Below, piece after piece: positions 23,022 through 35,500 of a stretch of DNA of 64,000 nt. The notes beneath the pieces were generated by a model, which was not told the DNA's origin, did no database searches, and worked only from the letters and a program-made list of their open reading frames with translations. How positions within the stretch are numbered: the stretch's first letter is position 1; each line of letters opens with the position of its first letter. The stretch is from Styela clava (Eukaryota > Chordata > Ascidiacea > Stolidobranchia > Styelidae), in assembly GCF_964204865.1 (NCBI RefSeq), contig NC_135261.1, positions 13,392,001-13,456,000 on the forward strand, written 5' to 3'. The position numbers were made by a program, and so were the translations under genes.

Positions 23022-23199
23022 GCTACTGGCTTTTTTGAGTTGAATCGAACTTCTGAAATTTAGTCACTGTGTAAATATTTTGAAGCCATTTATATTAGAA
23101 TGACCCCATGCGGTTAATGTTAAACAATCGAATGATGTCAGATGTTAAAGTGGATAAGGTCACTGTTGTTCCTAGCACATTCCTCACGACATTCTATTA

Positions 23200-23563
23200 C
23201 CGTGTTTCCTGAAAATAAGACCTACCCTGAAATGAAGACCTAGCATGAATTTTAAAAATGATTTTGATATAAAGCCCTCCCCTTAAAATAAGACATAGTC
23301 GATAACGCAATCTTTTGTTGACCTGGTCGATAGCAGGAAATATTTCCTACTCGTTTTAAAGGATTAATAATCTATGTTTAGCTGTTATTTTAAATAGAAA
23401 CTTGTTATTTATAAGTAAATGGATATGTTTTTAATATTTTGAATATTTGAAATCTCGTAATTCTCTTATAGGAAATAAAAGACATCACCCCAAAATAAGC
23501 CCTAGTGTTAATTTTCGAAAAAAATTTGAAATAAGACACTATTTTATTTTCGGGGAAACACGG
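23200..23563. mobile_element. Tc1/mariner-type MITE
   Basis: The left end CCGTGTTTCCTGAAAATAAG and the inverted right end CCGTGTTTCCCCGAAAATAA delimit 364 bp bounded by TA on both sides (23198-23199 and 23564-23565). Several internal AATAAGACNTA words repeat. The TA target fits Tc1/mariner-class insertion. Confidence 0.8.
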
Positions 23564-23565
23564 TA

Positions 23566-24159
23566 GGTGGTTAGGACCATGATAGTTTGACTGTCTCCGT
23601 ATGTACATTACCGCGACAAATGGCTGAATTTGTACGTATCATTTCGTGCACTAAATATACCGTGACAGCCACTGAATTATACGCACCAAACAATCACTTC
23701 AAACGTTAACATCTTGAAATATACAAATGCTCCATAAATAGCTTGTCGTTTTTGAATATTCTCCCCAAATTGCCTCTCTGCTTTGAAACATTTTGTAGCG
23801 AGATAACAAACTGCTACTCAAAGATATTGACAGTGTTATAGCCTGCATCGTGCCGGGAGATTGTATTTTGTCTCTCCTCATTTTCAACCAAACTTGGTTA
23901 ATTAAGGTGAATTTTTTTTAATTCGTTAATTTAGTTTACGTATCAATAGAAAATGACGATATGTGTTTGAGACGTAGGTGTAAATTCTAGGACAGGTGCA
24001 GTTACTGCTACGAAAAAGTAATGATGATAAAAGTAGTTTTGGAATACATGTGCTATGCTCTCATTTTGTATTGGTTTACTTCAAAATCATAACGATTTCA
24101 AATGACGCAGAAACAGGAAAATAAATTTCGCAAGTATGATTCTAGTTGCTAGAATAAAA
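23566..24159. other. Non-coding stretch, nothing recognised
   Basis: AT-rich DNA between two MITEs. No coding potential, RNA gene or clear repeat was found. Confidence 0.4.
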
Positions 24160-24246
24160 GGACCTCCAAAAGTATGTGCCCTATGTGTGAACATAGTATG
24201 TGTACCAGGTTGTGCGCCATCTTGGTGCACATACTTCGGGAGCGCC
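24160..24246. mobile_element. GGCGCTCC-type MITE, 87 bp, with perfect TSD
   Basis: GGACCTCCAAAAGTATGTG and the inverted GGCGCTCCCGAAGTATGTG form the two ends, flanked by perfect GAATAAAA repeats (24152-24159 and 24247-24254). The 8-bp duplication assigns this family to the hAT-like group. It is almost nothing but its inverted repeats. Confidence 0.85.
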
Positions 24247-25672
24247 GAATAAAAATATTTGCGAAATGTCTGTGTCAAAAGCACAGTTGTTTCTCGGTCA
24301 AGTTTCATCGACATTTTGACGAGTTCAAGCTCAGCCATATCGTTAAGAAGACTCAGGTCAGGTTGAATTTATAAACTTCATTCGTATCGAGTAAATGATT
24401 AAAGTCTGCTTAACACTTTACCCTACACTGAAAGTTGCGAAACATGCTGAATAAACGTATAGCATATATATATTTCACCACCGGGTTTATATTATAGTTT
24501 ATCATTGTAGACGATTTGTATGTATTTAATTGTTTTACAAGAAGTAACTATAGTAGAATTAAACAAACAGAAACGCAAATATTCATTTGATTCACATTCG
24601 CTTCAGTCAGATTCCCTTTTCAAGATTTAATGAGCTCGGAAGAAAAAAAATTCGAAGAATAGTTATTTTATGTGTCAGCAAACCTTCGGTGATGCCTTCT
24701 CATCAGTATGCGAAATCCCATTCATATGCTGTAATCAAATAATATAAAAATTAAATTATGTATTAATAGTTTCCTAATGTCACTGATGTTCACTTGGCCT
24801 ACATAAACCGAGGTTGAGGAATATATCGGAATTGTCACGAGTTGTCATATAGTACAAGATAGAACATTTGGCATTCATGATATATATATATATATAACTA
24901 AACTAGTTACTATATTTTATGATGATTTCATTTTTAGGACATAGCTTTGAATAGTGGCAAATCCAGAAAATATGTCTGAAATTAGCAAATGAATGATTTC
25001 TGAAATTTCGTGTTTGTATTGAAAAGTTCTACATTTTTCTGATACACATAAGCTAATTGAACTGAAAAAAAAAATCAAAAATATTTTTTATTGGATTTGG
25101 GATTCGCTCCAGCAAAATTGAAGTCACGAAATCATAAAATTAAGAAGGAAGTTTTAGGTTATCGAAAATAACCATGACTTCATTTTTGAAAGTGACTCAC
25201 TTCCTTCTTAAATTACTTAATACCGAATCAAATTTTATATTCAACCTAATTATTGAATATTAAATTGTATTGGAAAACCGAATTGATGTTATTACATGAT
25301 ATGATTGAAGTAGATTAAATGAATAATTTTTTGATTATAAATAATTACCATAAAGATATTCGCTAAATGTTCTTTACTGAGAATTTTGTACCAGATGGGA
25401 AACCTTGATGAATTACATATGTTTTCATTTTATCATTAAGTTAATTGCTGAGGGTAAACGCCACAAATCTGTCACCAATAAAAGTGTTAAATTAATATTC
25501 ACAATAGTGTTTTCAATACGGATTGCTGAAGTTGGTAAAATATTTGTTTTGTGGTCCAGCGACTCAAATAATTTATGTTATTGCTGATGCACCCCTAAAA
25601 GGACTGCCGTCATTTAAATTCTACAACACATACTTTATGAAACAGTTTCATGGAATGAATTTTTGCCTAGAT
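24247..25672. other. Non-coding AT-rich stretch
   Basis: No gene or mobile element was recognised. It contains a short TA run near 24880. Confidence 0.4.
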
Positions 25673-26172
25673 CAGGGGTCGGCAAACTACGGCCCGCGGG
25701 GCGGATCCGGCCCGCGGAGTAATATAATCCGGCCCGCGATGCTTCACGATGAATTATAGTAACAAAACAGCTGTTTTTGACGATTAAATTCTTTACACAA
25801 CAGAATTTGTTGTGAGACACTTGTAGACTAAATTATATTATAACCTAACAAGTATATAATTCACAATTACTCGTTTAATGAGCCTATAATTCAATTAGAA
25901 TTAGACAAATGGCAACAAAACGCAGAGAAGGTAATGCTAAACCTAAAGGCAAAGGTTTCAATGGCGCCGAAAATACTCGAATGAATTTTTTTTAGATGCA
26001 ATGCAATGAGGAAATAAATCTATATCTTATTTGAGAGATGTATCACCGCTTGATTTTCATTATAAAAAGTATCATCTGTTCGGTTTTCAACTTTCTAAAA
26101 ATATGTGCGACCCACCAATGACTTGCAACCCTTAATTTTGGCCCGCGAGCGACAAAAGGTTGCCGACCCCTG
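25673..26172. mobile_element. hAT MITE (CAGGGGTCGGCAAAC type), 500 bp, perfect TSD
   Basis: CAGGGGTCGGCAAACTACGG at the left and the inverted CAGGGGTCGGCAACCTTTTG at the right, with CGGCCCGCGG-type subterminal words, are flanked by perfect GCCTAGAT repeats (25665-25672 and 26173-26180). This terminus type is widespread among animal hAT (Charlie-like) elements. It ends only 30 bp past the stop codon of the Cys-rich gene, so it may supply that gene's 3' end. Confidence 0.9.
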
Positions 26173-26201
26173 GCCTAGATAGATTTTTTCCATTGTAAAT
26201 T

Positions 26202-27930
26202 TTAAATCCTACCGCGATGGCAATTCTTTGTAACTTCGTACGATCCCACGAAAAACTTAGCCATACATCCATTGCAGCATGATATGCATTTTGCGGAAGG
26301 ATATCTTGGACAACTCGTTACGTCACATGCATCTGCCTTGCACGCTTGGGCTGTACATATCTGCGGACAGTATTCTATAAAAATGAAATGAATTATAAAT
26401 TTCAATCTCCATTGGACTTCAATGAAACTGCTACTGGGCTACCGTATGGACAGCCAGTCTCACCTTTGGAGGATTTTCACTCAAGTGATTTACTACCAAT
26501 CAGGTACAGAGATATGTTAAACAATTGTATTTGGTCTATCCGAAAGAGCAAACATTGAAAAACTTCACAAACATTTTCTAGAACCAAAAGGGAGCAATAG
26601 CCACTGTAACAATATATACACTTTAGATAAGTCCACTGCCTGGCGGAGGCATGTTATGTGGTGTAAATTATTAGGATTTGGGTAAATTTTATGCGAGTAA
26701 AATGGTAATAACTGCGAAAAAGAAAAACGAATATCTCCTGAAAGAAGGGAGCGATGCTCAACTATATGGACACGAAGCCAAAACGGAGTTGCATCAAATT
26801 TTATACAGGGGTACCTGGGGTCTATTTTATAAAAAAAAAAGTCTCGACTTTGCTTATCACGTTATCGCTGAAATGCGATTGCGCTACCGCCACACATTGC
26901 GCAATTTTTAATTTTGAAGATGTCATCCCACAACACACTTCAAAATGAAAAACGAATCCCATACAGGCCACAGAAATTTTTGAGGTGAATAAAAGCAAAT
27001 AACCTTCCAGCGACAACAACAATCTTTAACTAAAATTTCAAATCAATTGGTCCAGTAGGGGAAGATAAAGGCAATTTTTTCACAACAACAACAACAAGAA
27101 TAGTCAGACAACAACAACAATAATTTACCAAAGCAATTCATAGGTTCATTTCGTGTCCAATAGGCAATAAATTGTCATTCCCAACACTTGTTCAGATAGA
27201 ATATATGTATCCAAAACTTACCACACAATTTTGTCACGTCCCAATTCAAAATACCGGTATAAAATCTTGCAATGCAACCGTTACAGCATGATCTACATTT
27301 CGCAAAAGGTACACTCGGGCAAAATGTAACGTCACATGCATCTGTTTTACAAACTTGGCCGTAACATCCTGGGCAATCTAGCAAACATTCAGAATATTAT
27401 TCATATATCTATGGGAATATTATGAGATCAGGTCTCTGGGTTTTGATAGGCTTGTTATGAGTCGTTACTCTTTGAGTCTTTCATAAAGAATAAAAATTTT
27501 ACTCGATTCAAATTGTCATTTTTATTGCTTTAAAAGTGCCAATTTTAAGACAGATGTCAACTACGGTTGCTGTCAACTTCAAGTCGGGTCAATTTCAAGT
27601 CCTTGGCAAAAGACCTGACAAGGTTTAATCAGTTGAAGCTCTACGAATAAAATACAAAGCATAGTCGAATCTGACTCAAGAATCACCCGAGTCGATGTAA
27701 CAAATTACTGTCATTTAATCTTTGACTTATTAGCGTAGTATTTCTGTTCGTGAGAAATTGGGTACAACTTCAAAAAAGATTTGCAATGAAACTAAAACAC
27801 CACGTTAGACTTCATACAATTGCTTACAAATAAATTGAATAAGATACTACTTACTGCTACTCCACGCGGGGGTGCAAAGGAACACCACGATTGTTAACAA
27901 CAACAAATTAACGGTGATCGAAGGCGACAT
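26202..27930 (-). CDS. Small secreted two-repeat cysteine-rich protein, 3 exons
   Basis: Minus-strand exons 27930-27855, 27377-27222 and 26374-26202 join with phase 1 at both junctions to give 134 residues. Exon 1 is essentially a signal peptide (MSPSITVNLLLLTIVVFLC, then a PAWSS end). Exons 2 and 3 each encode one copy of a repeat sharing KxDACDVTxCP, then AKCxSCCNGC, then VTKxC, with 10 cysteines in each (C-x4-C-x4-C-x7-C-x2-CC-x2-C core). I do not recognise a named domain. The cysteine-dense secreted form suits a protease inhibitor, antimicrobial or metal-binding peptide; the final C-x2-C-x3-C recalls ascidian vanabins. The start is chosen because it alone gives a signal peptide and a phase-1 GTAAGT donor. 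A TTTATAC about 85 bases upstream could be a TATA element. No conventional poly(A) signal precedes the downstream hAT. Confidence 0.8.
27033..27172. repeat. Dispersed AATTGGTCCAGTA / CAACAACAA / TTCATAGG repeat
   Basis: Lies in intron 2 of the Cys-rich gene. ATTTCAAATCAATTGGTCC, a CAACAACAACAACAA run and CAATTCATAGGTTCATTTCG are in order. Parts in the same order occur at 22492-22545, 34018-34085, 54629-54680 and 55790-55915. Confidence 0.6.
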
Positions 27931-28019
27931 TTTTGTGTTTAGCCCTGGCTACATTAAATTCAAATAAGCTGCTGATTGGATTAAAATATTCAAATCCGAG
28001 AAAATTGACATTCTGTATA

Positions 28020-29538
28020 AATTGCCCCTGGGCTTTTTTGTCCGTCATAATGTTTTAATTCGATTTTTACTCAGTGGTTTTAATTAGATGTAATCTTGTA
28101 TATACTGGTATATATATACTGACCCACACTTAGAATAGGTATATTCCACAATTGAAGATACATTCCGTTACGGTAGACCGCCTCCGCCACATTTGTGAGC
28201 CCATTCTTTCAGCAAACTGGATGCTCAGCAGAGTACCAGTACCAATGCGCGATCTCCGCGTGCATATATTTGAGATCATTTGTATTTTTACACAAACATA
28301 TTTCACAAAGCATGTCAGCAAACATATACACTGTTTAAGAATATTTTCAAATAAGATGGTAATATTTTTTAAAAAAAATGTAAATTTTGAAAACCATTAA
28401 GTACAATGAATTTATCAAGTAATCAAAATTTGGTTGATAAAATAGTATTTTCTTCCTTTTTAAAATTGAACCTTAGCGCCAATTTAGATTCCTGAACTGT
28501 GTGGATCTTGAGTCGTATTTATATGTGAATCACACGGAAAGGTCTGTTGGAGCACTGTTGAATATACACAATCGTTCGATAAACCAAGTTACAACAGAAT
28601 CGGTCGGAGGCACAAGGAATGTATGTGTATCATTTATTGTAGCCACATGAATTTCGGAAATGTTCTTCTTGTATTTTTGTAAATTGTTTTTATTTTGGCG
28701 TTCTCAGGTCAGTCTGATCCAAGTTTTGAATGACCATCAATATTGATAGCAGTACATTAATTGTAAATGTTGCGCACACACGTTGATCCCTGAATATGCG
28801 CAGGTGAAAAGTCATGAGTTATTTCGCCAAGCTTTTTTGCTCCATTTATTTGATTTTTTTTTCTTCATTGATTTATACACTTGCTACAACATTATCTCAT
28901 CACTCGTTGGTTTCCCATTTCTTACCGTTACGATATTCTGAAATAAATAAATTTTAAGTTTGATTTTTAGATAATTCTCAACCTGTGTTTTTTAGGCATT
29001 AGGATGTCTTATATTAAAATTGTTCTAATACAAAAGCAACATAGCATGTCTTTCTCATGGGAACTGCATATTGCAGATATAAAAAAAAAAATTAAATCGT
29101 TATATATATATATATCTTTTAATTGATATGAAGTACATAATTACATGTACATCACTATAAAAATCTAAAACGGCAGTTTTGTGAGCCAACTAAATTTTGA
29201 TTTTTATAACTACCGGAAAACTCCGTTAATCGCAAATTGGAGTCTAAACTCTAAATCAACCAGTGTGATATTGTTTTTAGGATAGTTTTTCTAGGACTTC
29301 ATTTCGGTAAAGAAATGAGGAAAAGAATGGTTATGAGATGAATCACGACCGATTAACAGTTGAATCGTTCCAGATGCATGACTTGAATGGTGCATGAAAT
29401 CGTATAATAGTCAACTTTTACGTCAACAACGAAAGTAAAACGCGAATGATTCTGTGGTCTACTCTAGGAGGTGCGATGTCTCGGTCATATCCTCCTACGT
29501 AAGGTGATTGGGATGGTTCAACACTTACGATTGAACAA
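28020..29538. other. Intergenic stretch
   Basis: This separates the Cys-rich gene's promoter side from the 3' end of the SLC5 gene. AT-rich with short TA runs. No gene or defined repeat was seen. Confidence 0.4.
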
Positions 29539-32500
29539 TCACTTTAGAGGTTGTAAATACCAGTATGCTCCACCTACTTCGTTGGCTAGAACATTTAAAT
29601 CATCACATATTGGAATGTTGTCCTCCCAGTCTATTCCAAACCGTAAAATTCTTCTGATGGATTCAGGAATCCATGATCGGAAAAACCAATGATCAAACGG
29701 TGGTCTCAACAGATTTTGCGGAACATGTTTTCTTTGTCTCCATCCACCTAAACATATTATAACAAAAAATGTTACCAATATTTTATCAACGTTCTGTTTC
29801 TTCGTATTTTAGTCGTTATTGCTGTGCTGACATGTTGTACTAAATATTTACCATAATATATATATATACCGGTATATGCAGCTAAGAGTTCAACACACAA
29901 CTGGTCGTGCAAGTTAGTAAATGTAATCTTGGTGCAATCTGGAGTAATGTTCGCTCAATAATCTGACCCTCGCAAAATGAAAATTTAATCCGAGCCCAAA
30001 AACTATTTAGTAAATCTATACAGAGACATGAAATTGCAATACTTAATTGAGGATCAAGTAGTCTATCATGGTTTTTATGGTTGTTAACCAAATTGTTCAA
30101 ATATATATCATCGTTTTATATGTTGCACTCCAAAATGACTCAGTTTCGAAATTGTATATACATATATAAAATCGAAAAACTTACATGATAACAGACTAAC
30201 AATTATTCCAAAAAACAGGGTCACTGCAAATCCAATGCATCCGTAGTATAAATAAGATACTGAATAGAAATTGACGATTGACGGAATCTCAGTGCTTGCT
30301 TCTGGAACATCAGTAACAAACTGGCTTGTTTCCATCATCGTTGGGACCGGACTTGTCGTAATGTTAACAAATGTCAAATTCTTGCTAGGGCAACCGTCCG
30401 TGATCGTTGGCAGTGTATTCGATATTCCCGTGTAAATATTTTTTCGTCTAGCGTCAGCGGCGCCTACATACATCCATGATGTGCAAGCAAGGCCAAATCC
30501 AAGACCTGCAGCAGCACCCTGCAAATTCAAGGTGAATTATCACATGTTGTGTTACCAATTAAAGAGGATATTGGCTACATTTATAATGAATTGATACCCG
30601 CGGAATGTTTTCATCAAAGGATCGCTAGTTGTCATAGGCGTTGATATGACATAATCACTCCTACCCGTCTATTGCTTATCTAGAATAAAAATAATGTGAA
30701 TATTGCTATACGCCATATCTGACGTTACATGGCGTCCAAAAAGTTATTTTTTGAAAGCATGCAGTGTGTAAAAAACTTGTCGGAACATGCCGATTGCAAT
30801 CTTTAATGTTTATGATATCATATTTATTTTCACTTACCCAGGAGTTAGCAAAGGCAAACATTATTCCTAATGTATACACTCCTATAAGAGGTCCACCAAC
30901 AATACCAAATATGCTAATTGCTGCTTGTAAAACGCCTCCAAGTTGTGAAGCAATGTATGCCATTCCGATACACGCCAAACCATACAGTATTCCCAAACCT
31001 AAAAAGTAATTAATTCATTGAATACTCTTTGAACTCGAGTTCCCAGAACGACACTAATCTCTCGTCGCGGCAGCGGATAAGAGCGCTATATTTAGACGAA
31101 TTTTGACTGAACATAGATAAAATAATAAAGGCCATTATATACCTTTATTATCTGAACATAGGACCAAAATGATTGGCCAAACTAAAAAATCTGATCACCA
31201 CGTGTTTATGGGGTTCCGCCGGAAACATCAAGGCTAATTTTTCACTGTTTGATATCATTGAAATTACGAATAAGTTCATCAACGATCAACTTGGGAGACA
31301 TGATGGCACCGGTAACGCACCTGGTCAGTGTTTCACATTTTGCGGCCTCATTCGAATTTCGAAAGTACTATATTTGCTACATTCTTGATACTGCCATATT
31401 TACAACGGATTTTAAACAAAGTCTCATTTCCAAATTGTTATTGGATAATATTCATCTATCGAGCCGACTATAAACGTATGTATTTTAGTCGAATATATGC
31501 TAAAAAAATAAAGATACGAGAATTTGCGGGCCAACAATGACAAATAGACGAGAATTTTCCAAAATTATTATAAAGAAAAAGAACGAACTGGAGAAGGGAA
31601 AGTCGGAAAAACTGCGTAATTGCGTAACAACGTTATTTAGGTCGAGTTTACGCAATGGTTATTTGGCCTCGAGGTAAATATTGAATGAAATGCTTATAAA
31701 ATGTGAATGGTGCATCATAAATTCAATCTGATAGTACCACTAGAAAGGTACGGTATGTATAATCTCGACAAACGCTGTCGATTATGTAATAGGTCAAATC
31801 GATAACAAAGCCAATAAATTGATTGAATTTAGGACCATTTAAAAAAGAAAAATTATGTTTTTTAATTTTGCCAATTTTAGTAAGATAACCGCAACATGCT
31901 CTTTTAATTTTAAAATTATAAATTGTCTTTAAGATTATCTTTAACACGATGTAACACTTGTCTTAATATAATTTGGGGTTCGAGAGATACGAGGTTTCAA
32001 AGTTGCATTCCTCGTATGTGATGCCGAAGCCGCAAAAGCGGCTTTCAGGGTCAGAAGACGTTCTCGGAATAGAGATGTACCGATGTATCGGTATCGGTAT
32101 CGGCAATATCGGCCATTTTTTTGGTATCGGCCATGTATCGGTATCGGTTAGATTAAGGCCGATATTACCGATATATTTACCTTTTTGATATGGTCCAGAA
32201 TGTTTTAAAAGATAAGTTGGAATACTAATTTTTAATTTATTTTTGTCTGGAGAGATCGTGAGCTATGAGCCATACATGTCCCCACCCCTGCGAGAGAATA
32301 GGATTCACGTGTTTTTAGCTATTTATCAGCTAAACTAGCTCAACTAATTTGGCTATTTTCGCTGTCAAATTTTTATATTGACATTTTTAATATTACATAG
32401 TTTTTATGAAGAAATATATCAACACAGCACATAACAAAAAGCAACTAGGCGCCCAGTTTTAAATCATACAGTGGAATTGGGGTCCTTCCTTATTAACGGC

Positions 32501-35500
32501 ACATGGGCTTTTGGCACGGGTATAAATCCTGACTGTTTGTCGTCAAGTACGAGTGTCATTCAGTCCGTCGACATCGATAAACTAAATTCCGACACAATTA
32601 TCCCATTACACAGGTATTAATTTTAATTCTTCTTAACTACACGATTTCTTTATAGATATATTGCCTTGACCGCCTAGCCCTAGACTGTCTCAAAATATAT
32701 GATAGCAATTGTAAAAATATTATAAAATAATGAAGTAAAAAAACATCCTCAACGGTTATCGATGGGCCTTCTTTTTGTCGGTGCTGATTGATATTCTTTC
32801 ATGTTGGCTTTGACTTTTTGCGTCAACGATTACGATTAGCCACTAAATTAAATATTTGTAAAATGCTTTTAATTTGAACGCAGGACGGCGGCGCTAGAAT
32901 GTGTGGGTGATATTCGATATTCTTTTAAACACGAATAACGATATTCGAAGCTCGCGATATTAACATTAAATTCAAATTGGACATCCCGGCTTATGAGTTT
33001 TCTAATTGAACACCGAGATTACTAGCGTTACTGTACAATGTATCTTAATCAGTTACAGCATATGTATACCAAACATTAATTTCATATTATGTGATATATA
33101 TATCTTTTTTTTCGATCTGAAATAATGTGTACTATGAACAACGCTTAAAGACCATTGTTTTAACCCGTCTGCCCTACACAGCATACCTAATTAAGTAATA
33201 ATTACATAGTATCGGTATCGGAATATCGGTAATATCGGCCTTTTTGTAGTATCGGCATATCGGTATCGGCGTTTTCAGCTGGTATCGGATAGGTATCGGT
33301 ATCGGCGACAAAAGTGGTATCGGTACATCTCTATCTCGGAAAAGCCGCAAAAGCGGCTTTTAGGGTTCAAAGAGTTAACAATAAAAACTTTCACTACTGA
33401 ATTGATATCGAGCAACCAAAGCAAGTTAGGTTATTCGAATATATTATTCATAAATACCTCGTGATATCCAACTTCTGTATTTCTTTGAGATATTTGTGCA
33501 AGGTTTGATGAAATCTTCAACAGTAACGCAAGCCATTGCGTTGATTCCCGTGGAAATCGTACTGGTAGAAAAACAACGATTCCATTATGTAATGTACAAA
33601 CAACGTGTATATAAGTCTGAAATTTGCCTCTGGAGTACCGTTTAATAGTTGTGTATTGGTGAAAACCCAATCCAAATTCGATGTTTGATTTATACTCAAC
33701 TAGGAATGATTTGTCTCCATATCAAGTTATGAACTTTAGAGTTACGAAATTAGTATGATTGCTACACAAAATGACTTGCCTAGAATAATATTAATTTAAA
33801 ATAGCGTTACCAACCTTAATCCACCGGAATAAACACAAGCAACAAATATCCCTGGAACTCCTGGATAATCTTGAAGTATTTCCATAACCAAATAAGGCAA
33901 TAGCTGAAATATAATAACAAGAGCTCGAATAAAAGAACACGAAGTCAAGTGTCATACAAAAGTGTTTTCGTGAATTAATATAAAACAGCAAAGTTTGGAT
34001 TTGGATTGTAGAGAAGCGATGTTATTCGCAACAACAATAATTTGGCAAATGATCCATATGTAGCCTACACTTCGCGTCCAATAATTGAAATGATGACAAT
34101 TTGCGTACTATGATGAAATCCTCTAGATCAGTGGTTCTCAAACTTTTTTAGTCCCAGAGCCGCATTTCAAACCTCAAAGTTATCAAGAGCCGCACACAAA
34201 CAACGTGAAGTAAAATAGAAACAAACCTTAAGCGCGTATCTAAAATACCAAGTCTTCGTAACAACAACAAGCGTAACAACTAGGGCTGGGCAAAATATTC
34301 AAATATAATAAAATATTCAAATGGCATTTTACTATTCGAATATCCGGTAGAACGTGACCTGCGCCGCTCTGCTTGGACATCGAACTCGCTCGTCTCCAAC
34401 TCAATCGTGAATTGTGTGAGATTTCCCAACGGCGGTCACTGTCAGGAAAAAACGACAAATTTCGTTGTCTTTGCGTTATGGTGTTATATGCTTATCTTTG
34501 CACTTAACGTATCATTTCAATTCCATATTTTCCATATTTTGACCGTTCCGTAAATTTAGAAACGTCAAACCAGATTAGGTATTTAAAATAAATTTCTCAG
34601 ATTTTGAACTCCGCATGCTTGGTGACATGTCATTAGTCATTTCTTGCATTACCGAACATAAAGTTGATTGAAATTAAGAGTTAAAATGTCTTTTCGGCGT
34701 TTCATTGTAAAAGAGGCGATTTTAGGTCGTTAAAAAACTCTAGTTATATAAATAGAATGGACTTAATAATGACCAAAAGTTTTTCCATGGTATGAGTTAC
34801 TTAGCATAGAATAGGATTCACATATTTATCCCGGGGGAGAGGAAAGCCGATAAGACGGTATATCCATATGGCGAACCACGTCCGGTTACCATTCCAAGTA
34901 GGGTATGGGATTAGTTATATTGTTTGTTTTTCGGAAGCATGGACTTGGTGGTGGAGAAAGCCGTAACCGACCAGCGGTTACGTGAACCACTCAACGACGA
35001 CGAGGAGTCCAGCAATCCTCTCGCACATAACCATCCCTGCATGGGATGCGAACCCACGCAGAGTAATTAGAGGTGCGATGGCGAGCGTATTCCTAAAGCT
35101 TAGCCCGTTGAGCCACACCGCCGTGCCGACACTTGTATGAAAAACACTCATTAAGTTGTAACCAGATAAGAAATGTCCTACTCCATTTAAAGCACTATGT
35201 ATTAGCTCTTTAGTGATCCCTTCCATCCTTCGCCAAGTAATGTTTCGAATATGTAAACATTTTACTCGACTATGCATGGCCGTTGAGCCAAGAGTAGAAC
35301 GTAAAATCAATCGTGAATTTTGTTGTAACAATGCACACTGACTCGTTCACGAGTTGCTGCATCTATTATCATCAAAAATGATTACCATTGTTAAATTTTG
35401 AAGCATTTGGGCAGTAATAATTACGGTAAGCCTTAAGGCATGATATAATCAAAATCATTAAGTGAAGTGCTGAATTTGCAAATTCCGTAAAAAAAATTGA

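Noticed and set aside
26202-27930. Assignment of the two-repeat protein to potato type II-like serine protease inhibitors
   Set aside because: C-x3/4-C-x7-C and a CC pair look similar, but the spacing before C-x2-CC and the reactive-loop region do not agree.
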